Notes under the pieces: model-generated
Databases searched by the model: none
What the model saw: only the letters and a program-made list of their open reading frames with translations
What the model was told of the DNA's origin: nothing
In this document: in pieces, positions 53,225 through 62,945 of the stretch
Numbering within the stretch: position 1 is the first letter of the stretch
How the letters are laid out: each line of letters starts with the position of its first letter
Assembly: GCF_005869845.1 (NCBI RefSeq)
Contig: NZ_VAWF01000005.1
Coordinates: forward strand, 62,001-126,000
DNA length: 64,000 bases
Direction of reading: 5' to 3'
Source: Fodinibius saliphilus
GTDB taxonomy: Bacteria > Bacteroidota > Rhodothermia > Balneolales > Balneolaceae
Translations under genes and position numbers: made by a program

Positions 53225-55360
53225 TTAAGATACGGATTCTGCTTTATATATCCGCGAGACAACTGTCTCTGTAATTAAAAAAAGCAAAGCTAGCCAAATA
53301 AACCAGTTCCATATTTCTTTACCGAACATACTGGCACTCAACTTTTCATCGAGCTCTTCTGCCGACCACTGCCCGGCTTCAATTCCTTTATTGACACTCA
53401 AGGCATTAGCAGCAAACATTTCTTGCCACGCCGTGTTTTCTAACGAACCAAAACGTGATTCAAGTATACTTTGATTTACTGCAATTTTAAATATATCCTC
53501 ACCTGCTTCCACTGTAAGTATTCCGGGCTCCCATTCTTCGGCGCTGTATAAAATATGCAGCCCGGAAGCAGACTGCTCTACCTCCGGTTTATATTCCGAC
53601 TTGTTAAGTACCAATCGAACATCCGCAGTTGGTAGTAGCTGTTTCCATTGAAACTTTTTTCCCAACTCATGTCTTTGTAAACCAGCCTTTTCTGATGAAG
53701 AGGCATAGAGTACTGTTCGGTAGTAAAAAGGTGCAAAAAATGGATTAACCGACAAATTTGACCAGCCGGCATCGGTTCCCAATGCTGATACCAGGAATAC
53801 CCCTTCTCCAAACGGCTGCTCTGTTAACAAAGGATCATTATTTTTTGCTTCCAGAATATCGATAGAAGCTGTATTAGCAGGGTTTCGATAGCGATAATAG
53901 TAATAAAGAGAGGGCAGCTTAATATTTATATCCTCTTCCTCTTTTGTAGCGAAAATATTCTCTAGTACGGGATGCCCCTTTTCAATCTCACCCATCTTTA
54001 TAACTTGTTCAAATGAACCATACTCACCAATAATATTCGTGAACTTTCCGGCATTAAAAATAGATAAAAAGCGATTGTAGTTCTCAAGAGCTCCTTTCTC
54101 AGATGGAAAAAATAACATTCCATTTCCCTCCTGTACATAGCGCTGCATACCCTGAAACCAGTAGTCTGGCACTTCTTCTACACCATCTAAAATTATGGCA
54201 TCATAAGAAGACCACTCAGAAGGATTAACGTCACTCGGTTGTTGTTCATTAAATGAAATTTGCGCACGAGACTCTTGGGCGGCTTCCAATACAGATCGTA
54301 TTTGAGAAGTATAGGCCGCAGCTTTGTTTTTATCTTTGATAATTAAGACTGAACGTTCTTTAGGAATTCTGACTGCAAAATATCGACGATTATCATAATC
54401 AACCTCATCCCCTTCAATGATAATACGACCAGTTAAACTGCCTGTTTTTTCAGGAACTGTTTGAAATAGAAATTCTTTCACCTCTCCCGGCTTCAGCGTC
54501 ACTTCATACTGTCCCAAAAAATCTCCTTCTACTTCAAGAGAAACAAATTGGTTAGCTACTGCTGCATCACCTACATTTTCTACATCTACAGCAAGTGTGA
54601 TGGGCGTATCACGACTGATCATTTGATTTTTTAATGATATAGAAGAAACAGCTAAATTTTGTTGCTTCCCTTGATCTAAATTAATGGGTTGTACCGTTAC
54701 CTGCTTCCGAGCATTCTCTGTACTTTCGATGTCGAGATCTTTCAAATCATTGAGCTGACTTTTTTGCCCATCAGATATCACATACATTATTGCCTGTTGC
54801 TGCGGTGCACCCTGCAACTGCTGATAGGCTTTTAAAAAACGTTCTTTCGTATAATGTCCGGTATTTCGAACTTTAATATCAGTAATCTTCTCAGCTGCGT
54901 TATTGGATCCTAATAAACGTTCTTGTGTAGTAGCGTCACCATTAGTAGTAACAATATAAAATTTATCATCAGAGTTTGCGTTTTGTATAATACGTGTAGC
55001 TACCTTTTTTGCTTGTTCAATAAGTGGTCCACTACTACCGATTCGATTCATACTGGCACTATTATCTATCATAATAGCTACTACTTTGGGCTCAACGGAA
55101 CTAGTTGGGCCTAATAGTGTTGGAGGAACAAAGGGACGTGCTAAAGCAATTGCTAAAAATAGTAGTGCAAGTACCCTTAGGGCCATTAACAGATACTGCT
55201 TAATGCGTATTCGACGGATGGTGGTCTTACGGAGTTCATTAAAAAAAGAAAGCGTCGAAAATGAGACCTTCTGCGGACGCCGAAGATTAATTAGATGAAT
55301 GATAACCGGTATGGCAACAGCTAATAATCCGAATAAGAAAAATGGACTTAAAAAGTTCAT
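53225..55360 (-). CDS. BatA-type von Willebrand factor A membrane protein
   Basis: 711-residue protein anchored at both ends. The N-terminal BatA domain (residues 1-78) begins FLSPFFLFGLLAVAIPVIIHLINLRRPQ and has a second helix at about 57-76. The vWA domain has the metal site DNSAS at residues 99-103. A CARDB-like beta domain follows (AVSSISLKNQMISRDTPITLAVDVENVGDAAVANQF), then a glutamine-amidotransferase-like region containing MLFFPSEKGALENY. A C-terminal helix (IWNWFIWLALLFLITETVV) is near 680-700. Such proteins are known in Bacteroidota next to BatB/BatD and MoxR genes, but none is adjacent here. Confidence 0.9.
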   Translation of the reverse strand: MNFLSPFFLFGLLAVAIPVIIHLINLRRPQKVSFSTLSFFNELRKTTIRRIRIKQYLLMALRVLALLFLAIALARPFVPPTLLGPTSSVEPKVVAIMIDNSASMNRIGSSGPLIEQAKKVATRIIQNANSDDKFYIVTTNGDATTQERLLGSNNAAEKITDIKVRNTGHYTKERFLKAYQQLQGAPQQQAIMYVISDGQKSQLNDLKDLDIESTENARKQVTVQPINLDQGKQQNLAVSSISLKNQMISRDTPITLAVDVENVGDAAVANQFVSLEVEGDFLGQYEVTLKPGEVKEFLFQTVPEKTGSLTGRIIIEGDEVDYDNRRYFAVRIPKERSVLIIKDKNKAAAYTSQIRSVLEAAQESRAQISFNEQQPSDVNPSEWSSYDAIILDGVEEVPDYWFQGMQRYVQEGNGMLFFPSEKGALENYNRFLSIFNAGKFTNIIGEYGSFEQVIKMGEIEKGHPVLENIFATKEEEDINIKLPSLYYYYRYRNPANTASIDILEAKNNDPLLTEQPFGEGVFLVSALGTDAGWSNLSVNPFFAPFYYRTVLYASSSEKAGLQRHELGKKFQWKQLLPTADVRLVLNKSEYKPEVEQSASGLHILYSAEEWEPGILTVEAGEDIFKIAVNQSILESRFGSLENTAWQEMFAANALSVNKGIEAGQWSAEELDEKLSASMFGKEIWNWFIWLALLFLITETVVSRIYKAESVS

Positions 55361-55474
55361 TTACATCAAAAATTGTTACTTTTGGGCGGGTTGTTCCCAA
55401 CTTTATTTAAACACCTTTAAGCTATAAAATTAACAGCGATTAAGTAATAATATTACTGAGAAATTCACCTATTC

Positions 55475-58114
55475 ATGAAACACTTGAAATTTTCGGGCCT
55501 TATACTGCTCCTGATCACCTTATTATCAGCATGTTCTTCTATTCCAGATCAGCCTTGGTCTGATGCGGTCCCCCAAAAGACCCCCTTTGTTATTATGCCG
55601 GCTGAAGGTGCTACTCTTAATTCAGTCTTAGCCTCCTCCTATACCCCTTTCTTGGATGATATAACTTCTTCCGCAAATCAACTATTATCTCGGATAGATT
55701 CTACTGCTGCTCAATCGATCCCTCTACAAGCCATCTTACTTTATACAGGCACAAGCAATCAGCTTGAAACTGTCTGGATGGCCAAGACTTCACCCAATGT
55801 TTTAAACAAACTAACAGATCATTTCCACGAGCGTTTTTCACAAAATGAATATTATTTTCAGGGTGTCACCATCCATAAACTTAACTTGCAGGAACGTATC
55901 CTCTTTGCAGCTCAAATGCATGAACACCTGTTGATTTCAGAGTCAAGCCTTGGTATTGAAGATGCTATTCGTGCATACCTGGGCAACATACCACGTGCTG
56001 ATTTATCAGGCCTATCCCTATCTCCGGGTAATATTATAATGAATACCCCATCACTGGATCAGTGGATTAAACAGCTTACTTCAGTTACCTATCGGCCTCA
56101 AATCAAAAATGCATTAAAAGGCACTAAACCCTCTATACTTTCTGTAAATAATCAGAACGATGGAACAAAAGAAGTTGACTTTTCTGGAGCAATTCCTCTA
56201 TCTGAAAATATGCCAACAGATCTGGTGGCCTCATTTTCCAGTGTCAATGCTCCTATTTCTCTTGACCGCTATATTTCAACTAATGCCGCAGCATTTGGTC
56301 TTTTTCGCCTCACGCCCAGAATAGTACCTCCCTCCAGCATAACAAACCCAACGAAAACGGATTCCGTCTTGCTGGCTGATCAATACCGGTATACAGACCT
56401 AGCTCAAACGCTCAATCCTGAGTTTGCTTTGGTAACGTATGCACAATCGGGCTTCTTATCTACCGGGGAACACCTTTTTATACGCAGAGTATCAGACTCA
56501 AAAAAACTACGAAACCAACTGCAAAAACTAGCTGCAGATAACCTTATTCAACGAAGAGATAACACCTTTTTTGTTCAGAGCTCAACGATAGCAAAGCTCA
56601 TTGGTAGTAATCTCTGTTCTTTTAGTGATTTTTACTTAGATGTCACAGGGAACGCTGTTGTAATTTCCAAGCGAAAGGGATTGGTGGAGATGGTATCATC
56701 AGACCGAAACCGTCGCAGGACCATGTATTATGAACAACAGTTCCGAGATATAAAGGATGAATTACCAAAAGAAATAAGCGGGTTATTTGTTGCTGGCCAA
56801 GATTTCTACCCATTTATAGAGCCCTTTTTAGCTCCTGATAATTACGTAGATGCAATGACTTCAAAATTTGATCTTCTTACGGCTTCTACTACACTCGATA
56901 AAAATAACAGGAAACTCTCTTTTAATGTAAAGACCTATCAAACGGAGGACCGAAGTGCGCCCTACCGTGAAAAATGGATTTTCCCAACCGGGGCTGAGCT
57001 TTCGGGAAATCCTATAATGGCTGATATCGGGGGAAGCAGCCAAGAGGAGATTATTTTCGCTACAAAGTCAGGTAACCTTTATGCCCTTGCTGCCGATGGC
57101 ACAGTAGTCATGCAGGCAAATACAGATTCTGATGAACCTTTGGGCTCTCCGGTTGTCTACGACTGGTATTCGACCAACCAAAACGTAATTCTTATTGCAG
57201 CAGGCGATAAGGTATATGGATGGAATGATAATGGCCAACCATTGCCTAAATTCCCATTTAAGCTCAGTGAGCCAATCACCTCTCCTTTACAGGTAGAAGA
57301 TATAGATCGTAATGGCTTGCCAAATGCTGTTGTCGCCACTGCTGATCGTAAGCTTCATGCGCTAAACGGTCGCGGCAAAAATCTTAGTGGATGGCCTGTA
57401 ACCGCTAATGCAAAAATCCATAGTAAACCAATTGTTAAAGAATATCGCGGAACGCTCTCCACATTAGCATTTTCAGAAAATGCGATTCATGTTTGGACGG
57501 CAGACGGAAATCAACGGTCTGGATTTCCCAAATTTATTAATGCTTCACTCAACGGTTCGCCTCTGATCCATAAAAACCACATTCTTGCCAATGCAGCCGA
57601 TGGATACCTATATGCTGTTGGTCCCAACAAGTTATTTGCCGATTCATTGAATGTACTCGAGACTAACTCGGAATCTTCAGATATCGAAGCTGTTTATGCA
57701 TCAAACGGTGCCCTTGTGGGTACACCATCTGTTCATAACCTAACAGTGAACACCCAAAACCAGAAGTATCGAGAAAACATGATACTAACAATGAGTAAAA
57801 ATGGATCTGTTTTCTTACTTAACACCAATGGACAGCTCCGATTTACTCAAAATATGGGCCAACCGGCCGCCCCATCCTTTTCTCCTTCTGTCACTGATTT
57901 AAACAATGATAATCTTGATGAGATTATAGCTCTGGCTAATTTCGGAAGATTGTATGTTTGGGAAACGTATAGCGGAGAACGGATCTACTCTGTTCCAACA
58001 TCAGCCATGTCTAATCCTATAATAACTGATATCGATGGCGACGGTTATAAGGAGCTCATCGCCCAAACCCGGGAAGGACTCCGATGTTGGACTATATTTG
58101 GCAAGGAACAGTAA
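55475..58114 (+). CDS. large lipoprotein with C-terminal beta-propeller
   Basis: 879-residue exported lipoprotein: the signal ends in LLSAC with the lipid cysteine at residue 20. Residues 30-490 form an unrecognised alpha/beta part (VLYTGTSNQLETVWMAKTSPN, YFQGVTIHKLN). Residues 505-879 are a repeat region like PQQ/FG-GAP propellers: units such as GNLYALAADGTVVMQAN, DKVYGWNDNGQPLPKFPF, RKLHALNGRGKNLSGWPV, HVWTADGNQRSGFPKF and the calcium-type loops DLNNDNLDEI and DIDGDGYKEL. No catalytic motif seen. Divergent from the vWA gene across 114 bases. Function unknown. Confidence 0.85.
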   Translation: MKHLKFSGLILLLITLLSACSSIPDQPWSDAVPQKTPFVIMPAEGATLNSVLASSYTPFLDDITSSANQLLSRIDSTAAQSIPLQAILLYTGTSNQLETVWMAKTSPNVLNKLTDHFHERFSQNEYYFQGVTIHKLNLQERILFAAQMHEHLLISESSLGIEDAIRAYLGNIPRADLSGLSLSPGNIIMNTPSLDQWIKQLTSVTYRPQIKNALKGTKPSILSVNNQNDGTKEVDFSGAIPLSENMPTDLVASFSSVNAPISLDRYISTNAAAFGLFRLTPRIVPPSSITNPTKTDSVLLADQYRYTDLAQTLNPEFALVTYAQSGFLSTGEHLFIRRVSDSKKLRNQLQKLAADNLIQRRDNTFFVQSSTIAKLIGSNLCSFSDFYLDVTGNAVVISKRKGLVEMVSSDRNRRRTMYYEQQFRDIKDELPKEISGLFVAGQDFYPFIEPFLAPDNYVDAMTSKFDLLTASTTLDKNNRKLSFNVKTYQTEDRSAPYREKWIFPTGAELSGNPIMADIGGSSQEEIIFATKSGNLYALAADGTVVMQANTDSDEPLGSPVVYDWYSTNQNVILIAAGDKVYGWNDNGQPLPKFPFKLSEPITSPLQVEDIDRNGLPNAVVATADRKLHALNGRGKNLSGWPVTANAKIHSKPIVKEYRGTLSTLAFSENAIHVWTADGNQRSGFPKFINASLNGSPLIHKNHILANAADGYLYAVGPNKLFADSLNVLETNSESSDIEAVYASNGALVGTPSVHNLTVNTQNQKYRENMILTMSKNGSVFLLNTNGQLRFTQNMGQPAAPSFSPSVTDLNNDNLDEIIALANFGRLYVWETYSGERIYSVPTSAMSNPIITDIDGDGYKELIAQTREGLRCWTIFGKEQ

Positions 58115-58301
58115 TCATTTCACCAAATTGATATAACTAACAGTCTTCAAAAGTCAATTAAAAAGATGCTCACCAAAGCTGGCATCCTATTTCATTATGA
58201 ATAGGTGTTGATTGAGACGAACTACCGTTTATTCTGATATCCGACTCAGGATAAAAATAGCAGTGTGGATATCTCTCCCAAATAATTAGGTCGCAACCAT
58301 T

Positions 58302-59198
58302 TTATAATACATCAGCCAGGGCTTCCTGTAGATGGGAAAACCGAAACTCAAAACCATGTTGCTGCAACTTTTTAGGTTGCAGGCGTTTACTCGTTAAAAT
58401 CGGTTCTGCTGCCTCACCCAGTACCAGTTTTAATACTGATCCCGGCACTCTAAATAGTGATGGGCGATTGAGTTGGGCAGCTAATTCATTGGCAAATGTT
58501 CGCATTGTAACCGGATTGGGACTCGATAAATTATAAGGGCCGGCAAAATCTTCGTTATGAATTGCAAAAACGATCCCTCTGCATAAATCATACATATGAA
58601 CCCAGGGGAAAAATTGGCTTCCACTACCAATAGGACCACCAACAAATAGTTTAAAGGGAAGTAACATCTGCTCCAAGGCTCCTCCATCCTTTTCAAGGAC
58701 TACCGCTATGCGTGGAATAGCCAACCGAACATTTAAAGCCGTAACCGGTTCTGCAGCTTTTTCCCAATCCACACAAACATTGGCTAAAAAACTGTCTCCC
58801 GGCTCCTCGGTTTCATCCAAGACGTTGTTTCCACGTCCCCCATAAAAATCTGCACCTGAAGCAGAAATCATCACAGAAGGACGATTATTGGCTTGTTCTA
58901 TAGCACTTACAATTTGAGTGGTCGTATCAATTCTACTGGAGTATATTTTTTCTTTTACTTCCTTGGTCCACCGCTGTCCAAATATTGAGGAACCCGCCAG
59001 GTTCACCACCGCATCAGCCTTTTCCATTTCAGCTGCAAGGTTGTCATCCCAAGAGACAAATCGCTGGTTTTTCGCCTTTTCCTGTTCATACTCCTCCGGC
59101 CTGCGCGTAACTATTGTCAGCAGATGTCCTTCTCGAAGGAGCATATCCCGCAGGTAACTTCCTATAAAGCCAGTAGCACCGGATAAAAATATGTTCAT
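58302..59198 (-). CDS. TIGR01777/YfcH-type SDR epimerase
   Basis: NAD(P)-binding protein of 298 residues in the YfcH (TIGR01777) branch of atypical SDRs, function not established. The N-terminal motif IFLSGATGFIGSYL (GxxGxxG) is at residues 3-16, with VNLAGSSIFGQRWTKEVKEKIYSSRI (family hallmark, about 66-91) after it. The active-site tyrosine seems to be in SASGADFYGGRGN. PWVHMYDLCRGIVFAI and YNLSSPNPVTMRTFANELAAQLNRP complete the domain. It faces the lipoprotein gene and is divergent from the MauE-like gene. Confidence 0.92.
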   Translation of the reverse strand: MNIFLSGATGFIGSYLRDMLLREGHLLTIVTRRPEEYEQEKAKNQRFVSWDDNLAAEMEKADAVVNLAGSSIFGQRWTKEVKEKIYSSRIDTTTQIVSAIEQANNRPSVMISASGADFYGGRGNNVLDETEEPGDSFLANVCVDWEKAAEPVTALNVRLAIPRIAVVLEKDGGALEQMLLPFKLFVGGPIGSGSQFFPWVHMYDLCRGIVFAIHNEDFAGPYNLSSPNPVTMRTFANELAAQLNRPSLFRVPGSVLKLVLGEAAEPILTSKRLQPKKLQQHGFEFRFSHLQEALADVL

Positions 59199-59271
59199 AA
59201 ATTTTATTCCTTTTTTTGGTAGCTATCAATTACATTAATAAGCGACTAATCATTCCAGAGTAAAGGTAATA

Positions 59272-59715
59272 ATGATGAACCAAAAATATCGACGTTATTC
59301 CATATTAACCATAAGAATTATTTTAGGATTACTATTCCTGATTTCGGGGGTGGGCAAACTCATCAATGGGGCCGACGCACGATACCTTGTAGAACTGCTG
59401 GCTACAGAATATTTTTGGCTTATCGAATATGCATCAATAATAGTAATAGGAACTTCAATATTGGAATTGATTCTCGCAATTTTTTTACTCTGGGGAAAAT
59501 ACCTGAAGTGGGCTCTTTCGGTTACCCTGCTTATGCTAATCGGCTTTTCTTCGATACTGAGTTACTTTTACCTACAAGGAATGAGTATTGACAGTTGTGG
59601 ATGTTTTGGTGCCTTTGGCTTTGCCTCGGGACTGGAGTTTACGCTAATTCGAAATCTCATACTAGTTTCATTAATTCTAGGGGCTTATCTACTGATGACT
59701 TCAAATAGGGATTAA
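59272..59715 (+). CDS. MauE/DoxX-like membrane protein with CGC motif
   Basis: 147-residue membrane protein with four helices (about residues 12-30, 48-72, 78-100, 122-143). The opening RIILGLLFLISGVGKLINGADA and the late SCGCFGAFG (cysteines near 108 and 110) fit the MauE/DoxX group, which includes proteins that reduce thiols across the membrane or make methylamine dehydrogenase. Likely redox role: it carries a cysteine pair and lies near a C39 exporter and a thioredoxin-fold protein, although it converges on that group and cannot share its transcript. ATG at 59272 or 59275. Confidence 0.82.
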   Translation: MMNQKYRRYSILTIRIILGLLFLISGVGKLINGADARYLVELLATEYFWLIEYASIIVIGTSILELILAIFLLWGKYLKWALSVTLLMLIGFSSILSYFYLQGMSIDSCGCFGAFGFASGLEFTLIRNLILVSLILGAYLLMTSNRD

Positions 59716-59816
59716 GCATCAATAAAAAGAAAAGGCACCTCTAGAAACACACCAATATTCAATATGGCCAATTTACCTTCTGAATATAAAAAACTTTGTG
59801 GCCACTGTTTTGTTCA

Positions 59817-62012
59817 TTAGCTCTTGCTTACAGAGATGTCTGCTAATGATCGTGAAAACAAGTTATCCTGTACAGCAAGCTCTTCCGGTGTTCCTTCCTG
59901 AGTAACATTACCTTCATTAAGAATATAAATTCGATCAACAAGCTTTGTACTTTGTACCCGATGGGTGACGAGAATAATAGCCATCTTATCTTTTAGTGAA
60001 GATAGTAAATCAAATATTTTCTGCTCTGTTTCCCGATCCATGGCCGAGGTCGCTTCATCCAGTAATAACAGATCGGGTTCTTGGTATAAAGCTCGAGCTA
60101 AAGCAACTAACTGCTGTTGACCACCGGAAATATTAGCCCCTTCTTCTCCCAAAATTGTTGCGTACTGTTGAGGAAAATCTTTAAAAAAGAGATGGAATCC
60201 ATAATCTTTACAAAACTGAACCATTTGCTCTGCTTCTTCCTGCACATTCCCCAGGCAAATATTATCTAATAGTGTGCCGTTAAAAATCTTAATCTGCTGC
60301 GGTACAGAAGCTATATGGTTGCGCCAATCCTGAACCATTATCTCCCTTAGTTTACCGTTGCCATTCACAGAAATAGCACCTCCCTCAGCTTCATAAAAAC
60401 GCTGTAAGATCTGTAACATTGTCGTCTTTCCACAGCCACTTTCGCCCAATAAGGCAATCATCTCTCCCTGTTCAACAGAAAAAGAGATATCTTTCAAAAG
60501 CTGACTGCGGCCCGGGAAACGAAATGATAACTCAGACACAGAAAGTTTCTTTATAGCTCCTATTGACTCATCTTTGTCTGAACTCTCAGAATACTCCGGT
60601 TCCAATGATGTAAACTCATACATACGCTCAAAGGCTACTTTGGCCTCTTGTAGTCGTATATTAGTTAGAGCAAGCCGGTTTGCAGAAGGAATAAGCTGGC
60701 TGGTCATCTGGAAGATCGCCACTAATGCACCCAATAGGATCTGTTCCTGTAGCACTAGCATTGAAGCCAATCCCAATACACCAACCATAAAAAACGTGCT
60801 GATCATATTCGCCCAAAAAGAAAATGAAATCCCAATCTTTCCGAGATCAAAAATCTGGTCTTGAAAAAATCCATATACGTTTTTGGTCACCGTCGAAAAG
60901 AACGACTCTCGATTACCGGTTTTAATGGTAGCAATGCCCTGGATAGTATCTACATAATTACTCTCATTGGTTGAGTGGGCAGCCATTACTTTTTTCTGTC
61001 CCTGTAAAATGGCATCATTATATCTCCATGTGAGTAAGAAAAACAGGGGTACACTCAACCAAACGAATAGCCCCAAATAAACTGAATAAGTCATTATAAA
61101 AATACCTGCTGTAAGAACGAGCAATATGTCTATCATAATCTCGCTAAACAGGTAGGTAATTGTTTTCTGTAACCTACGGGTATCATTCATACGTGCAATC
61201 AGATCACCCGTTTTTCGATTAAAGAAAAAAGGAACCGGCAGCTTTAGCAAAGAACTATAAAAGGAATTTATAATGCGATTATTAAAGTCCCTGCTCTGCC
61301 GCACTAAAAAGAGTTGGCGGATATAAGAGAACCCATTTTTTGCTACCAGCAGCACCCCGAGCAATCCCAATCCAACGATTAGCTTTGTTGTATCTTCGGC
61401 CGGCAATATCTCATCAATTAACTTCTGTGAAAATATAGCCGTGGCCAGGCTCAATATGGATACGAAGATCCCCAATGCCAAGGCAAGACTTAATATTGTA
61501 ATATCCTCACGTACCAGTTGCTTAATCCACCGCCAGCGGTCCTCCTTTTTCTCCTCTACTGTAGTGAATTCGGGAGTAGGTTTTAGTAACAACAGAGCTT
61601 TGCTTTCCCAAACTTCTTCTATTTCATTAGCCGTTAACTGCTTAACCCCTTCTGCCGGGTCACTGATAATAAACCGATCATTTTCTATCCCATAAAAAAT
61701 CACGTAATGCTGCAAACGACCATCTTTAACAACATGCAGAATGCATGGATCCGTCTGTTCTTTAAGATTTTCGATATCAGCCTTGTATGCTTCGGCCTCT
61801 AATCCCACTTCTCCGGCTGCCTGGTATAACCCCAACAGTTTTGTTCCCTGTTTGGAAGTACCGCTAAGCTCCCTTAGACGCTCCAGCTTTGACTCTCCAC
61901 CCAAATAGTTGATAACGCTTAAAAGACAAGCTACGCCACAATCAGATTGATCCTGTTGATGAACAAATACTTCTTCTGCTCTCTTTTCCAACTTAGAATT
62001 CTTATTCCACAT
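59817..62012 (-). CDS. C39-peptidase ABC exporter (double-glycine peptide transporter type)
   Basis: 731-residue fused exporter of the PCAT type: it cuts the leader of a small peptide after a double-glycine and moves it across the inner membrane. Domains in order: C39 peptidase (residues 15-140) with the catalytic triad C25 (QDQSDCGVAC), H102 (LQHYVIFYG) and D118 (IISDPAEG); six-helix membrane domain (about 165-450); ABC domain with Walker A GESGCGKTT (about 529), Q-loop, signature ISGGQQQ (about 634) and Walker B LLLLDEATSAMD. The peptidase triad is intact, so it should be active. No precursor peptide with a GG leader is obvious in the window. A 22-base hairpin lies 19 bases upstream of the ATG. 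Confidence 0.93.
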   Translation of the reverse strand: MWNKNSKLEKRAEEVFVHQQDQSDCGVACLLSVINYLGGESKLERLRELSGTSKQGTKLLGLYQAAGEVGLEAEAYKADIENLKEQTDPCILHVVKDGRLQHYVIFYGIENDRFIISDPAEGVKQLTANEIEEVWESKALLLLKPTPEFTTVEEKKEDRWRWIKQLVREDITILSLALALGIFVSILSLATAIFSQKLIDEILPAEDTTKLIVGLGLLGVLLVAKNGFSYIRQLFLVRQSRDFNNRIINSFYSSLLKLPVPFFFNRKTGDLIARMNDTRRLQKTITYLFSEIMIDILLVLTAGIFIMTYSVYLGLFVWLSVPLFFLLTWRYNDAILQGQKKVMAAHSTNESNYVDTIQGIATIKTGNRESFFSTVTKNVYGFFQDQIFDLGKIGISFSFWANMISTFFMVGVLGLASMLVLQEQILLGALVAIFQMTSQLIPSANRLALTNIRLQEAKVAFERMYEFTSLEPEYSESSDKDESIGAIKKLSVSELSFRFPGRSQLLKDISFSVEQGEMIALLGESGCGKTTMLQILQRFYEAEGGAISVNGNGKLREIMVQDWRNHIASVPQQIKIFNGTLLDNICLGNVQEEAEQMVQFCKDYGFHLFFKDFPQQYATILGEEGANISGGQQQLVALARALYQEPDLLLLDEATSAMDRETEQKIFDLLSSLKDKMAIILVTHRVQSTKLVDRIYILNEGNVTQEGTPEELAVQDNLFSRSLADISVSKS

Positions 62013-62030
62013 CTCTGACCCCCTCTGTAT

Positions 62031-62052
62031 CTCCCCCTACAAGCAGGGGGAG
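62031..62052. repeat. short GC-rich palindrome upstream of the C39 exporter
   Basis: CTCCCCCT (62031-62038) pairs with AGGGGGAG (62045-62052) on a 6-base loop. It sits in the 83-base gap between the thioredoxin-fold gene and the exporter gene. Similar CCCCCT..AGGGGG elements are common dispersed repeats between bacterial genes. No T-run follows on either strand, so it is not a clear terminator. Confidence 0.55.
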
Positions 62053-62095
62053 AGTTCTTTCAGGCAAATTGCTATCCGATCAGTTTCTCTCAACT

Positions 62096-62611
62096 TTACC
62101 GAACCGATCCATACAACACCTCAGCCTTCGTTTCTCCTTTAAAGTTTTTAAGCAATTTCCTGTCCTCATCGTACACAAATGTATTAGGCACCCCTTTAAC
62201 CCCAAATAGTTCTTTCACCTCTCCCTGGGTATCCCTCAAAATCTGAATGGCAGATAACGAATCGAGCCCAAAACTACTCGAGAATGCTTCTAATTTTTCG
62301 AGAGGCTCATTTGACACCAGATATATATGAGCCTTCTCTTGTAGCGCCTGATGCCCTTTCATACTGTTGATTTCTGCGCGGCAGTACTCACATTCTGTGT
62401 TGAAGTAGGTGATAATGACAGGAATCTGTCCAGAGTTTTTCTCACTGTGGATAGTTTTTCCGCCGAGGGTTGCCAAAGAAAATGAAGGGAGTTGCGAAAT
62501 ACGTTCTTTGACTCGTTGCTTTTGTTCTAACTCTTCATAGATTGAAAATCCCAAGTAACCAATTGCACCCATGACCAACAACAAAAAGGCTAAAGCAATT
62601 TTCCGTTTCAT
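62096..62611 (-). CDS. membrane-anchored thioredoxin-fold (TlpA/redoxin-like) protein
   Basis: 171-residue protein with one N-terminal membrane helix (IALAFLLLVMGAIGYLGFSIY, residues 5-25) and an outer TlpA-like domain. The active site is C74-E-Y-C77 in ITYFNTECEYCRAEIN, and the cis-proline loop is GVKGVPNTFVYDEDRKLLKNFKG. CEYC differs from the CPHC or CPPC of DsbA/TlpA but is used by AhpC/TSA-redoxin-like proteins. It probably acts in the periplasm as a thiol reductant or disulfide isomerase. Directly upstream of the exporter on the same strand, which suggests the exported peptide contains cysteines (inference). Confidence 0.9.
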   Translation of the reverse strand: MKRKIALAFLLLVMGAIGYLGFSIYEELEQKQRVKERISQLPSFSLATLGGKTIHSEKNSGQIPVIITYFNTECEYCRAEINSMKGHQALQEKAHIYLVSNEPLEKLEAFSSSFGLDSLSAIQILRDTQGEVKELFGVKGVPNTFVYDEDRKLLKNFKGETKAEVLYGSVR

Positions 62612-62945
62612 CTATTTCTTTTTATTGGAAAATGACAAAATATTCAGATGATACAATCTCTGACTATATCCGATATGTTTGCTCTCTCTCCCTTTTGTTT
62701 GATCGTAATGCTTGATGCAGGATAAAAAATGGGGGAAAGCTTAGAATCCTTCTTGGAGCTGCGACCAACTACCGTCTGTAAGAGGAATTTAGCTAAGCTC
62801 TACAAAGGTTTCATCGCAGTAAAAGGAAATTAGAAAGGATATAACCCTCTGTTTTCAACTAGCTAAACCCGTTATGAGATATTGATCCACCCAGATGGCA
62901 AACAGCATGATATAATGCAGGTGGTTCTGCAAAGCCCCCTCATAC
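62612..62945. other. 334-base gap between membrane protein and thioredoxin-fold genes
   Basis: No recognised gene fills this gap. On the minus strand a 23-codon frame (62872-62943) begins 2 bases after the stop of the upstream membrane-protein gene. On the plus strand there are short frames of 27 and 34 codons that look random. No terminator hairpin or strong palindrome was seen. It is the natural place for a small peptide or promoter of the exporter unit, but nothing decisive is visible. Confidence 0.5.
62872..62943 (-). CDS. possible cysteine-rich small peptide (uncertain)
   Basis: A 23-codon frame starting ATG AGG GGG CTT and ending TAA. The peptide opens MRGLCRTTCIISCC and has four cysteines (residues 5, 9, 14, 15). 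Its ATG lies 2 bases after the stop of the preceding membrane-protein gene, as in coupled translation. It precedes a thioredoxin-fold gene and a C39 exporter gene on the same strand. Against it: no double-glycine leader, no clear Shine-Dalgarno, and a frame this short is expected by chance. Confidence 0.2.
   Translation of the reverse strand: MRGLCRTTCIISCCLPSGWINIS

Noticed and set aside
59763-59819. 18-codon frame with a CGHC motif (MANLPSEYKKLCGHCFVH) near the MauE-like gene
   Set aside because: Too short, overlaps the end of the exporter gene on the other strand, and has no ribosome-binding site; the CGHC match to PDI-type sites is likely chance.
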